Positions 49,288 to 60,223 of a stretch of 64,000 nucleotides of DNA are shown here, piece after piece. The stretch comes from Thelonectria olida (lineage: Eukaryota; Ascomycota; Sordariomycetes; Hypocreales; Nectriaceae), in contig JAGPYM010000006.1 in NCBI GenBank assembly GCA_020736575.1, positions 1,054,001-1,118,000 of the forward strand, in the 5' to 3' direction. Made by a program: the position numbers and the translations under genes. The stretch's first letter is position 1. Each line of letters opens with the position of its first letter. The notes below the pieces were generated by a model. It saw only the letters and a list, made by a program, of their open reading frames with translations. It was not told the origin of the DNA and searched no databases.

Positions 49288-50298
49288 ATGCCTTCTTCCA
49301 TCTCAAACTACGAGAGTGCTGCCTCCCATGGCTCCTCCACCGTCAACTCGACAGGCCGTCGGCCGCTCCCGACTGGCATCTACGCCCCTACCATGACCTT
49401 CTTCGACCCCGAGACCGAGGAGCTTGACATTCCCACCATCAAGCGACACGCCGAGAGACTAGCTCATGCTGGCCTTGCTGGCCTTGTTACCATGGGCTCC
49501 AATGGCGAAGCCGTCCACTGCACTCGAGAAGAGAAGGTCGCCGTGACCAAGGCTACCCGTGAGGCTCTTGATGCTGCTGGCTTCACTTCCACTCCTCTCA
49601 TTCTCGGCGCCACCGAGGGCAGTGTCAAGGGAACGATCGAACTCAGCAAGCTCGGAAAGGAGGCCGGTGCCGATTACACCTTGGTGCTGCCCCCTTCCTA
49701 CTACCGTGCCCAGATGGATGAGGAGGCCATCTACAAGTACTTCATCACCCTGGCCGATGGAAGCCCCATCCCCATCATCCTGTACAACTACCCCGGTGCC
49801 GTTGCTGGTGTCGACATGGACAGCGACCTCCTGATCAAGCTTGCTCAGCACCCCAACATCATTGGCACCAAGTTCACCTGTGGCAGCACCGGAAAGCTGA
49901 CTCGCGTGGCTCTTGCGACTGATGCCAAGACTCCCTTCCAGGAGGGCTCCGGTTACATGGCTTTTGGTGGCATCGCAGACTTTACCATTCAGACTCTGGT
50001 CAGTGGCGGCAGCGGTATCATTGCTGGCGGTGCCAACGTCATGCCCAAGACGTGCGTCCGCGTGTGGGACTTGTATGCCAAGGGCAAGAAGGACGAGGCC
50101 CAGGCCCTGCAGAAGAAGCTTTCCAAGGCTGACTGGGTTCTCACCAAGGCTGCCATTGCCGGCACCAAGTCGGCTATCCAGAGCTACTACGGATACGGCG
50201 GCTACCCTCGCCAACCTCTCAAGCGTCTCTCCAAGGACCAGACCCAAGCCATTGCGGATGGTGTCAGTGAGTTGATGGAGATTGAGAAGGCTCTGTAA
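49288..50298 (+). CDS. DapA/DHDPS-family aldolase
   Basis: A single exon encodes 336 aa of the class I aldolase (TIM-barrel) family that includes dihydrodipicolinate synthase, 4-hydroxy-2-oxoglutarate aldolase and fungal L-threo-3-deoxy-hexulosonate aldolase. Family marks are GLVTMGSNGEAVHCTREE (the GTTGE-equivalent loop), VLPPSYYR, LYNYPG with Tyr168 and the Schiff-base Lys195 in IIGTKFTCGS. Fungi make lysine by the aminoadipate route, so a DHDPS role is unlikely; a pyruvate-releasing sugar-acid aldolase is more likely, by analogy to D-galacturonate breakdown, but other genes of that pathway are not recognised nearby. The start at 49288 follows an ACAATG context; an in-frame frame upstream looks like leader. 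No intron is present in a strongly C/G-biased gene. Confidence 0.87.
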   Translation: MPSSISNYESAASHGSSTVNSTGRRPLPTGIYAPTMTFFDPETEELDIPTIKRHAERLAHAGLAGLVTMGSNGEAVHCTREEKVAVTKATREALDAAGFTSTPLILGATEGSVKGTIELSKLGKEAGADYTLVLPPSYYRAQMDEEAIYKYFITLADGSPIPIILYNYPGAVAGVDMDSDLLIKLAQHPNIIGTKFTCGSTGKLTRVALATDAKTPFQEGSGYMAFGGIADFTIQTLVSGGSGIIAGGANVMPKTCVRVWDLYAKGKKDEAQALQKKLSKADWVLTKAAIAGTKSAIQSYYGYGGYPRQPLKRLSKDQTQAIADGVSELMEIEKAL

Positions 50299-51054
50299 GA
50301 AAAATTGCCATGGGAGATGGGGGAAAACGGACGAATACACGGAGAAGTCATGACAGTGCATAGCGTTGCTTTATTGGATTTTTTTGGTCTTAGGCGCAGC
50401 AGTCTCGATGAAAGAGGCGCAGGCGAAGGGCATCTTCAAGGGGTTCTTGGTTATAGGCAACCAGACCTACTCTGGATGATAGAATGGCCATATGCTTTTG
50501 GAAGCACCAACGAAATGAACACGGATAGAATGGACTCAAAACATTAAAGTGACTTTGGCCTTGTTTGGTGCTGTGATTTTCCGCATGTGTTATTGGCTGA
50601 GCTCGCTGACCTCAGGTTTATCTGTGTGAGGCATGTCTCTCCTCTCGTAGGAACCCATGACCACCATGGGCATCAGAATTGGTGTGATTCAATCGACTTT
50701 ATTATCCAGACAGTTCGGTCGTCTCCCATTGCCAATCTCACATCAGCCGACAAACGCCATCGTCAAGCCTCAGCGAGAGCTCGGCGAATGAATTGCGTCA
50801 TTAGCATCCCCACGCTGCTGTTAGCTGCTCTTATCTTATCGTAGCTTACGGTAGCAAATGTAGCTCGGATAGCTCCTTAAATTCCGGCCTTTCTTATCCG
50901 ATGCCGATGCCGCCCTTCGAAGACGACTGCTTCGTTCTGCATTCGGCAAGTCCCGGGCTCAGTTGATTCAGCTGGCGGCTTCAATTTCCCCTCCCAACAT
51001 CTCAACGTCCTTCTGCAAATTCTCGTTTCTGTAACGGCCCAGTTCACTTCAGCT
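50299..51054. other. Intergenic, 756 bp
   Basis: This is the 3' flank of the aldolase gene and promoter of the MFS transporter gene. Around 50820-50880 it has TAGCTTACGGTAGCAAATGTAGC-type repeats of TAGC. No coding feature. Confidence 0.4.
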
Positions 51055-52826
51055 ATGCGCGGAAACGGGAGCAGAAGTACTTCTCGTGGCGACGATGAAG
51101 AGCAACGGCGCGTAGAGAGTGACGAGTGCACGCCCTTGCTCAAGTCAGCAGGCCCGGATGGACCTCAACGAGACGCGACAGCAACCTCGCACGTCAATGG
51201 CGAGAATGGCGTCCTCAATGCGCAGCAACGGCAGCAGGAGGAGGAGACGACCGTTATTGCCGACGAAACGTCCTTTACCAAGCTCGCTCTCATCATGGGC
51301 ACCGCCTGGGTCGGCGTCTTCTTGGGCGCCATCGATTCCACCATCATCGCGACTCTTTCAGCCCCGATCTCGTCCGAGTTCAACAGTCTGTCACTGCTCT
51401 CGTGGCTGGCCACTGCCTATCTCATCTCCAATGCCGCCTGCCAGCCCATCTCCGGCCGATTGACCGACATCTTCGGCCGCGGACCGGGCCTTGTCTTCAG
51501 CAACGTCTTTTTCGCGGCGGGGAACCTCATTTGCGGCTTGGCCAAGGACCAGTCCGTCATGATACTCGGCCGTGTCGTTGCGGGCATTGGCGGCGGCGGC
51601 TTGATGAGTATTTCGACATTTTTGGCCTCGGATCTGATTCCGCTGCGGAGGAGAGGCATTGCTCAGGGAATTGGCAACCTTTGCTATGGCTCTGGCGCGA
51701 TGCTTGGCGGTGTCTTTGGAGGTTTGCTCAACGATCACACCAAGCTTGGTTGGAGGCTGGCGTTCCTCATCCAGGTCCCTCCCTCTATTCTCTCCGCCAT
51801 TGCCGTCGCCATTCTAGTAAGGGTGCCGCCGAAGCAATCAGACAAGTCGTACCTTGCTCGAATCGACTTTGGCGGCGTCTTTCTCACAGCAGTTTTCCTC
51901 ATCCTGTTGCTGTTGGGTCTTAACTCGGGAGGTAATATTGTTCCTTGGACGCACCCTCTTCCGCTCACGACGATTCCTCTGTCTATTGTCACCTTTGTGC
52001 TGTTCTTCTTCTGGGAGAAGAGGGTCCGGCAGCCTATCATTCCAGTGCGCTTGCTGCTTGACCGCACTGTTCTCTCCGCCTGTCTTTGCAACCTGCTGGG
52101 CACCATGGTCGTCATGGCAGGTCTTTTCTATGTCCCTCTGTATCTCCAAGTACTCGGAAGCAGTGCTACGCAGGCGGGAGTGCAGCTACTTCCCTCGCCG
52201 ATTGGTATTTCAGTCGGCTCTTTGACCGTGGGTTACCTGATGGCCAGAACTGGACGATACATTACGTTGGGAGTCTCGGGTGTGTCACTGTTGGTTGTGG
52301 GTGCGGTTCTGCTTTCCATTCAGAACGAGCACACACCGCCTTGGTTGCCCTCGATTGCCTTCTTCTTCGCCGGAAGCGGTTATGGAGCCATGCTGACAAC
52401 AACAATGCTGGCTTGCATTGCGGCAGTGGACCACTCCCAGCAGGCCGTCATTACATCTGCTACTTGTACGTCGTCTCAACTCGTCACAGGATTCTTTATT
52501 CTAACCATTGCATAGATCTTGCTCGAAGTCTCGGCGGCACCGTCGGCATCACTATCGGGTCTGTCGTGTACCAGAACATCCTCGTCACCCGACTCTGGGA
52601 TAGATTTGGTGACGAACCTCACGCCGGCGAAGAGATTCGACGAATCAGAGATGATCTCAACGAGCTGAAACATCTCCCCGAGGGCTGGCACGATGGGGTT
52701 ATTGCGTCTTTTATGGAAGCTTTCCGAGGTGTCTGGTTGACCCTTCTCGGGATATCCGTCCTGGCGCTTATTGTTGTGTCGTTTATGAGGCAGCACACTT
52801 TGCATTCTACCCTTGAGAGGCGTTAA
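51055..52826 (+). CDS. MFS transporter, Vba/DHA2-like
   Basis: Exons 51055..52465 and 52516..52826 give 573 aa. The N-terminus of about 75 residues is acidic and polar and contains CTPLLKSA, a dileucine-like vacuolar sorting motif. The rest has about 14 hydrophobic helices. MFS marks include LDSTII-like GAIDSTIIATL in TM1, the loop GRLTDIFGRGPGL, GRVVAGIGGGGLMS and the motif C-like GNLCYGSGAMLGGVFGG. This is the drug:H+ antiporter-2 / vacuolar basic amino acid transporter (Vba) type; the substrate, basic amino acid or drug, cannot be told. The C-terminal loop (about residues 495-530) is hydrophilic before the last helix (GVWLTLLGISVLALIVVSF). The intron joins TSAT to YLARSLGGTVG in phase 1. 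Confidence 0.9.
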
Positions 52827-54306
52827 ACGTATTCGGCGATTGAACCATAGTTGCGATTGGAATTGCTCGTTGAGAGAAGGAGAAGATTGGAACTGTTCTA
52901 GGCCTTTCCATATTTTGCGGATATAAAATTAGATACGGGAGGAGACCGGATAAGGACTCGGCGTATTTTGCAGAGGTATGGGCATACAACAGGCAAAATG
53001 AATTTGTAGACAAGATAGTTAGCGGCACAGGTAGGTTGTCACATTATGTAGTGCCTATGAACCGGGTTTATTGCTTCAGCATATTGTGCTTTGTTCCGGT
53101 TCTGATCAAGGAGAATGTCAAGGTAGAGAGATAGATAAGGGCATGTAAGCCAAGGTATTACCTCTTCCCAGCTTCGAGCGAAGGAAGATTATTCATAACG
53201 AAACTCGGTTCGACAAGCTAGTTGCTCGCCAGTATTGTTCGGAGGATTGTTCTAAACCCACTGGCATGAATCTGTTAGTCGACTGGTTTATTGATGCCGA
53301 GACTTTCCCCTGACAAATACACTTTGAGAGAAGAATCTAGTTGAAGAATAGACAAGACACATGATTTGACTTTCTATCAAGGGTCTCCCTGAGTCAATGA
53401 TACCGCGCAAAAGTAGTATGTGGCTTGAGGCTTATCTCGATCCCCGGGCTTCGGGCGCCTAGGCGCCATATTGGAGACAAGGGACAGTGGAGGCCGAATC
53501 ACATAGAAAGCCGTCTCTGCCACTAACGTGCATGTCACGTTGAAAGGTAAATGAGTCGGGCTAGCGATGCCATATCAGGGTAGCAGTTCATCGGGACATT
53601 CACTGTCCTCGTGTGATCACCTCAACCAGGCGTCGGCTAGTAGATGGTCGGATCTAGTTTGTTTCTTCGGATAGATATCTGCCGAAAAGCCCCCTGAGAC
53701 CCCTAACCTGCGCGTCAAATCCCGGCAAGGAGCTTCACGGAGCTTCACGATATTTCGTCCGGAAGCGTCGAGCATGTGCAGTCAAGGGAGTCGGATCTAG
53801 GACATTGTCCACAATGCAACGATTTCAGACAAGGGACTGTTAGGCTATCTATACAGCGAATGTTCTTCTTAATAATCTGGTAGTACGTAAATAAAGCGAG
53901 AGAAGCATCGTTAGGTTCAGCCATCATATCACAACCAGGGGCTAGACCCGTCCAGCTTGACAAATGCTCACCGGGCCGCCTCCAGATCTGCCGGGCTCAG
54001 GATCAGCGAGATGCAGACGCTTGGAGGGTCTTCACCTCTCTCCCTTACTTAAGCCTCGAGGCCGTTTCCGCTCATTGGCATTGGCCTTTGCTAGATGTGA
54101 TGGCGAGGGTCTCGATATTGCGGTCCCCGGTAGAGCAGGAAATGCCGCCACGGGCCTTGGGATAGAGTTGATGTGAGAAAAAGCGTCGTAAGTGAGGGTC
54201 GTAAGCAAGGGTCGTAAGTGAAGGGATAGATAATAAGACAGAGTCTCGTCTCATCAAAGGATTCTCCAGAGTCTCAGGCCCACGCTTCCTTTTGACCATT
54301 CTCATC
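52827..54306. other. Intergenic, about 1.5 kb, AT-rich
   Basis: This follows the MFS gene. It is among the most AT-rich parts of the window with many TA steps, and frames are short and unrelated to any family. It contains a duplicated GGAGCTTCAC (53727-53747) and a short tandem repeat (54185-54224). It may hold decayed repeat DNA, but I cannot show that. Confidence 0.45.
54185..54224. repeat. Three-copy 13-bp tandem repeat
   Basis: Units GTCGTAAGTGAGG, GTCGTAAGCAAGG and GTCGTAAGTGAAGG lie head to tail, 83 bp before the ATG of the GPI-protein pseudogene. Confidence 0.75.
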
Positions 54307-55117
54307 ATGAAGGCCTTCATTGCTCTTTTCATCTTCTTGTCAGCTCGCGTTGACGCAAAGCGATACATTTACACGGCGAAAATCATGACGGATTGCTTCA
54401 AGACGACGCAATCAAGCTTCGGTCCTCCAGAGCCAACGAGAGGCCCCGACGACTCCTAGACAATCTTGATGCCCAAGTGCCACAACTGCCACTGCCCAGA
54501 TTGCACTTATACGCACTCGTACACGGCGACGTTTGACGTCTTCAACCCCAACGGCACGTCAAAATGGACCTACCCTATCAAGGAGGTATATCCAGGCATG
54601 TCGTCAATGCCTTCGTCGTCCACTCCCACATCAGTACCGTATGGCTTCACCAAGGGCGTGCGAACTTGCAGAATCTGCGGCGACGAGCCCGTGGTCGCGA
54701 CCATGACCTATCCCCGCGGGGCGCCGCCCTATCGCCAGAACATTCCTTTGGTGCAATTGGCAGTGGAGACGCTGGCCAACGAGGTTGAGGCTGCGGCGGC
54801 GGTCGAGACCAAGTCAAGCACTAGTCTATCGCCGGTTGCGAATCCCACAGCGACTGCCGGGAGTTCTAGTCCGAGCGAGGCGGGCAACAGACCAATTGCC
54901 AGACCTTCACGGTCAGGGTACTATGTCAAGGATCTAACTAGAGGGTGATGAGACGATGACGATGCAAGACGAGGGAGTCATGGCAACGCAGCTAGCGGCG
55001 ACGACAGAGTCGAGCAAGGAGGAGTCTGCCATGGGAGCTGCCAGCGGACGGTCGCTCGGTGGTTCCAGTCTAGCATTTATTCTGCCTTTGGTGCTGGTGA
55101 TGGTGTTGGAGGATTGA
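54307..55117 (+). pseudogene. Broken GPI-anchored surface protein gene
   Basis: The pieces of one secreted protein are in order but interrupted. From the ATG at 54307 a signal-peptide-like MKAFIALFIFLSARVDA leads 50 codons to an in-frame TAG at 54457. The same frame continues with a Cys-rich segment (CHNCHCPDCTYTHSYTATF, then EVYPGMSSMP and VPYGFTKGVRTC), a pattern seen in small fungal wall proteins. It stops at 54946. One frame over, a Ser/Thr/Ala-rich stretch ends in SLGGSSLAFILPLVLVMVLED, a good GPI-attachment signal, stopping at 55117. An intron (GT at 54862, AG at 54941 region) could rejoin the last two pieces, and an odd GTTGAC donor could skip the TAG, but neither is well supported. 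Pseudogene is the simplest reading; a live multi-exon gene is possible. Confidence 0.55.
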
Positions 55118-57164
55118 TGAGGGGTCGTCACTTGTTAGTTTCGAGGACGATGGAGGGGAACACTAGACGGAGTACAGGAAGAAGATACCCAAGCAGCATG
55201 TCCGTACAGGCAATGCACGTTACTCATTTCCTTTCTTTGAAAAGATGCCCATCAATCTCTGTTGTCTCGCTTGTTGCATATCGAATGTCGCAGTCGCAGA
55301 GTCCAATTTAGTGGAGTCGTGCCTGTCAGATGTCATGTTCCACGAGGGAGGCAAAACTGCCCCTTGAAATTTGTCATGTTTTAATTTTCAGGGCCATGTC
55401 AGTGATAAATGGACAAGGAAATCGTGTAGCAATTGCAGATCCAGATGTGGCATGTTGGTTCTGGCTCGTGTATGCGTGTTCCCAGAATAACTCAGCCGAG
55501 AGCCGACAAGAAGACGAACGCCAGACGACCTATGGCTTTTGGGCTACCAAGCTTGTCGTGGCCCATTACTGGGCCAACGGTAGTTGGTGGGCAATAGGGT
55601 CACATTCGGGTGTCCAGGGCTAGCAGGACCAGGGTCCAGCGTCATGATCAAGAGATGGCCGTTCGTCGCCTGTCAGTCACCATGACGTCGAACGAGGGCA
55701 ACAAGAATCGGCGTTGCGGGCTCTGGAAGCGCCGACTTGGGGTTCGTATCCTCCGTGCGCAACGTATGCGTATCCCCGTATCCCCCATGTTGCAGATATC
55801 CACGTCACCAGGTACCCATCGTCAGCGCAACGAGACACCCGACCGGGAACGACTGGAGGAGGACGGGCGGTGTTTCCGAGTGCAGGCGGGTAAGAAAAAG
55901 AAGAATCCCTTGGGAAGCTCTCCTCATCAGCCGCACAAGCTGACGACTTCGGCGACATGAGGAAAAGTTGAGGATGCGCTTGATGCAAGCCTGATACAGG
56001 ATTCCGCTCAGCTGGAGGGTTTTGCGCGTCACATGATTGGTTGAATGGGCGACACCAACGCCTGGTGGGGCTGTAGCATGTGGCGCAGCGGCGGGAAACT
56101 CGTGGGAGTGGCGGCTGAAGGACGACGAGGAGCTTGGGGGAGGACGCCTAGAAGTGGGACTGGTCAGAGGGCAATGCAGGGCATTTGACGTCGTTGCGAA
56201 GTATTGCCCGGCAGTTCCCGCGGGGAGGAGGAGGAGAACTGGAGCTGGAGAGTCTTGTGATGGAAGATGAACAGGCTGATTCAGTGAGGATGCCCACTTC
56301 TAGGCTTCGCCCCTGGCTGAGATGTCGCCGAATGCAGCCATCGATTGCACCAAGGCGGCCTGCAGGACAGGACAGTGTCGGGTGAGACTGCACCCGTGGG
56401 CTAGAAATGTAGGTTGCTTTTGCCTTTATTCCTTGGGGCAGCCAGTAATATTTGAGCCTGTCAAGCGGGATATTGCGAGGCGTTGAACCGTCTTGGTCTT
56501 AGACTGTCCGGGCTTGCTTACAGCCCCCAAAGGCTGAGACTCTTCCTGTAGCCAAGCATAAGCAGTGCACACAGGAGCATCCGCATGGACATTCACAACT
56601 GTCCAGTATTTCGTAGGGAGGTAATTGATTCCATTAGGTGTCGCAGGCGCAGTCGAGGCGCTGAAGCAATTGGTGCTGGGACTCGGACTTGGCGTCGGCG
56701 TTGGCGCTGACCAGGGAACGTTTCGTTTTCCACTTGTTTCCAGGGTCGGCGAAGACGTCCTCTCATCAGGCTCTCTTTCCCCCAGAATAAGCCCAACTCT
56801 ATCAATTCATCACTGCCGCAAACAAACAAGCCCTCCCCTGTTCTTCCTTTTTTTCTCCTCTTCTCCTTCTCCTCCCTTCTTCTTCTTCTTCTGACGACCC
56901 TCACGACGACGACGTTCGATATTGACCAGCATTCCTCTCTATTCTGTGTTTTTCCCGCTAGCCGTCGATTAGATAGCCGCTGGTGTCACTACCGCAGAGC
57001 TGAGCTGAGCTGAGCCGACCCTGATTCATTGACGACTACGACCACGACAACCACTTCGGCCTTCATTTTACCTACCCGCGACGGCAGCTGCGTCTCCTAT
57101 CTCTCTCCGACGATCCGGTCGTAATCGACAGCCAACCTCCCGTTTCCATCATCCATCATCCATC
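55118..57164. other. Intergenic, about 2 kb
   Basis: No coding exon is recognised. The downstream half is the MARVEL gene's promoter and leader. It carries a pure pyrimidine run of 52 nt (56841-56892), a GAGCT-type tandem repeat (56996-57014) and three CCATCAT units ending in the start codon. Frames at 55610-55960 read as basic, low-content peptides and are not called. Confidence 0.45.
56841..56892 (+). promoter_or_regulatory. 52-nt pyrimidine tract, MARVEL gene leader
   Basis: An uninterrupted run of C and T, with a TTC triplet repeat at its end, lies about 270 bp before the start codon. It matches the position and makeup of core promoters of active fungal genes. Confidence 0.5.
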
Positions 57165-57166
57165 AT
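57146..57166 (+). repeat. CCATCAT x3 abutting the start codon
   Basis: Three exact 7-bp units end with AT, the first two bases of the ATG at 57165. A change in unit number would alter only the leader. Confidence 0.85.
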
Positions 57167-58146
57167 GGCGTTCGTCGAAATCGACCCCGATTTGCTGCCC
57201 AAGCTGAAGCTTGGCCTCCACTGCGGACAGATCGTTCTGTCTTTCGTCCTCTGGTGCATGGAGATTGCCGTCTTCCGCGGCGAGAAGGCAAAGATTACTG
57301 GTCTCAATGGCTGGACATTTGGAGTGGTATGATGCATCCTAATGCCCATGATGCTTTGTCTATCCTTCGCTAACCAAGCGACTATCCAGTGTTTCCTGAG
57401 CATCCCCGCCTGGATTTATCTAGTCATGACCCCCCGATTCGGCCGAACACGCAAATTTGCCATCCCCACGGCCATGCTTGCCGTTGATGGCACATTCACC
57501 ATCATCTGGCTATCTGCCTTTGCGACCCAGGCCAATTATAATGCCCAAGACTTGTGTGGAAAGGTCTGCGGCGTCAGCAAGGCCATTGTCGCTCTTGGCG
57601 TTTTCGTCACGTACGTTCTCATCTAGCCAATTTTCAACCCCCCAAACACCACTTACTAATTCTTCACTTCACAGCTTGCTCTTCGCTGGTACGACCTTCC
57701 TCAGCGGCTACACCCTGATGTACTACAACTTCACCGACGGCAACTTGCCAGGCTACGACAACCGCAAGGTTCGCGGCGGCGAGAACATCGACCCCGATAA
57801 GGCTGCCTTCTCCATGGCCCCTCACGATGATGAGGCTTACGAGCGGGTCAACATGGATGACCAAGAGGCTGGCGGAAGCAACACCCACGCCGGCGGTGGC
57901 TACAATGACAACAGTTACACCGGTTCTGCCCGCTACGGCGAGGCCAACCCATACAACAACGACGATGATACCAGCAACTACGGCTCTGTGCCTCACCGTC
58001 AAAACTCCCTCTTTGATCATGACACCGAGTATCACGGCGGTGTCCCTGCTGGCATGTCTTACGCTAACCCTCCCGTTGGCAATGCTTACGACGACCACCC
58101 CGCTCAATTCCCCGCTGCCAACTATGACCGAACGGTACATCACTAA
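57165..58146 (+). CDS. MARVEL-domain membrane protein
   Basis: Exons 57165..57326, 57390..57610 and 57675..58146 give 284 aa. Four hydrophobic segments are visible: LGLHCGQIVLSFVLWCMEIAVF, CFLSIPAWIYLVMT, KFAIPTAMLAVDGTFTIIWLSAF and AIVALGVFVTLLFAGTTFLSGYTL. This four-helix arrangement with short loops, and a Cys-containing extracytosolic loop (DLCGKVCG), is the MARVEL type found in fungal plasma-membrane and vesicle proteins. The long cytosolic tail (from about 150) is hydrophilic, rich in Asn, Asp, Tyr and Gly, with repeated Tyr-containing strings (GGGYNDNSYTGSARYG). Such proteins organise membrane domains; the exact role is unknown. Joins are in frame with normal GT/AG. The start is the first ATG after the CCATCAT repeat. 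Confidence 0.85.
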
Positions 58147-58739
58147 ATGTCAGCATGGCGCTTCAAAAAGTTCGAGTATTAGGGGATCATGATAGGATAT
58201 AAAGGAAGATCGACGTCTCCCTTGGGTTGATCTTTTTACCTTTTTGTTATTTTTCGCAACACAGCTTGCGGAGGGAATATTCCTTGGATTTTTGCGGCCA
58301 GGAAGGAAACGGTTGAAACAACGTCTGTATGGTAGATTTTTAACGTCTCTGGCTGAGAACGGGGTGTTTACGGCGTCTTTGTTTGCTACGGAGACAGGAT
58401 ACGCGGAGGGAGAGATACCATGCTAGCCCCGGTGTATATGGAGGATAGATATGCGAGAAGGGTCATTGTATACACATTTGCATACAGCTGCATATACAAA
58501 AAGACTCGGATTTTTCTCATGCTTTTCTGCTCGCCAGCTTAACATTGTGATTGTTGCTAGAATATGATGAAAAAAGGCCATGAGTATATAAACCCATATG
58601 CATTGGTCATATATCAATATCTACCTATTCAAAGCCGAACTCCCAACGCCGTCTTTTTCTACGTCCCAAAGTCTTGACCGACCACTCTAGGCCAACCAAG
58701 GGCACTCTTGTCTACCACATCCCACCATGGAAAGTCTGC
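58147..58739. other. Convergent 3' region, about 0.6 kb
   Basis: This lies between the stop codons of the MARVEL gene (plus) and NOP16 (minus). It is T-rich near 58220-58260, suited to 3' end formation. No gene is seen. Confidence 0.4.
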
Positions 58740-59479
58740 TCATGCCTTGTTGAGCTTGCGGATTCGCTTAGAAATATCAGCGGCCGTCTGCTGCATGGGA
58801 TTCAATTTCCGGTCCTTGGACATGGCAATGGTATTGTCGCCATGCTTAGCCATCAACGCCTCAAGCCATTCCCTCTCGCGACTGCTTTGGTGGCGCGGCT
58901 TGGCTTCGTCAGGCAGGCGGCTCTCCGCAATCAGCGACTTGACCACGTCGGTCGTGCCCTCGTCGTCGTCGTCAATGCCACCCCACTCGTCGGCCTGGTC
59001 GTTGTCCTCCTCGGCGTCGCTGTCCGAGTCGAGGTCGGCGAGCGGGTCGTTGAGCGGGTTGGCGCGCGCGGTGCCGAGGATGCGGACGATCTTGCCGTCG
59101 GCGTCGCGCTCGACGCGGGCCTCAGAAACGACAGACTTTTCAATACCAGCGATAGCAAAGGGGTCGTTGGACGAGGAGCGGGCAGTCTTTACGGCGGCGG
59201 CGCCGGCCGAGGAGAGCAGCTTTTCGGTGCCGCCGGTGGGAGCGCGGAGGCGGGCGAGGAGGCCGAGACGGCGGTAGTTTTGTGATAGAGTCTCCTTTTT
59301 GTTCCTTTTGGGACAACGTTAGGACGGGAGGGTTATGAGGGGACAAGGGAAATGGGAGGGTACCAGTTCTTCGCGATGATGACGCTGCCCCGCGGGTTGA
59401 GAATCTTCTTGGTCCTGTTGGACTGGCGGACGGGCTGGCGGCCGGCGCGGCGCTTCTTTTTTTGGAGTTCACGACCCAT
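58740..59479 (-). CDS. NOP16: Nucleolar protein 16 (60S biogenesis)
   Basis: Exons complement(59364..59479) and complement(58740..59304) give 226 aa. Nop16 is a constituent of 66S pre-ribosomes needed for 60S subunit maturation in the nucleolus. The N-terminus MGRELQKKKRRAGRQPVRQ is the conserved basic start and a nucleolar signal. The intron interrupts the invariant Trp of IIAKNWNKKETLSQNYRRLGL; the join restores it. The middle has an acidic Asp/Glu stretch (DLDSDSDAEEDNDQADEWGG). The C-terminus contains the family hallmark KHGDNTIAMSKDRKLNPMQQ followed by a basic helix ISKRIRKLNK. The intron acceptor is the AAAAG upstream of GAACAAAAAG. Confidence 0.95.
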
Positions 59480-60223
59480 GGTTTATGAGGGGATTGGCGA
59501 GAAAAGCTGTCAAGTTGCTGGATTGGCTGAAGGCTGGTGAATGTCTGCGATGGAAAAGGTTGCCCGCCAAAATTTCTGATTGCTGGTGTTTATCGATAAG
59601 AAATCGGAATGGCGCTAGGCTGAATGGGGTTCCAGGGTTGGGGTTACGGGTTGTGTTCGAGAGAAGGGTGCATCATGGATTGAAGGGTTTAAACACGACT
59701 GTACAAGTCAATTCCTTTAGAAATAGCTCGTTATAGTATGCCAGAGATTGGCGTGAGAGATTCTCTGCGGATGAATGATGCTTTTTTTACAGGATAGATA
59801 GGTCACTATAACGAAAGCCATTACCCCCCCCCACTGGTTGTGAGCATCGCATCGTTCAAAAACTCGCCATAAAAGTGTATCAAGCTTTCTCCCAAAGAGA
59901 TCCCACAACCAGCTCGGGTTGAGAAAGTCTCTTTTGAATTCTATGGTTTTATTGCCCCGAGACTCATATCCTGTTCTCCAATCAGGAACAATGTTGGCTA
60001 ATGGCGGTCCACTCTAGCGACCCAAATTGAGCTCATGTATTCTTCATTCGTAACATCTTCATACTCATATCTCAAAAGAACCTTGCTCTCCGAAAGTCAT
60101 ATGTACCTTATGTCGTCAAGTGCTCCGCCATCATCTGACTCCAGGCTTTGCATCACTCGTCTCCCCAACGCCTGGTAAATAAAACACCTTACCCATATCG
60201 ACCACCCATCCTTTGTTATCCGG
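59480..60223. other. Intergenic, about 0.7 kb
   Basis: This is the NOP16 promoter (proximal) and the 3' flank of the TDA3-like gene, tandem on the minus strand. A C9-C10 run lies near 59823-59833. The region 59700-60200 is AT-rich. No gene is seen. Confidence 0.4.

Noticed and set aside
49459..50361. 300-aa antisense frame over the DapA-like gene
   Set aside because: Shadow of a highly codon-biased gene; no motif, and the sense frame has the Schiff-base Lys and Tyr.
55610..55960. Basic 116-aa frame on the plus strand
   Set aside because: Arg-rich random content without family, splice site or codon bias.
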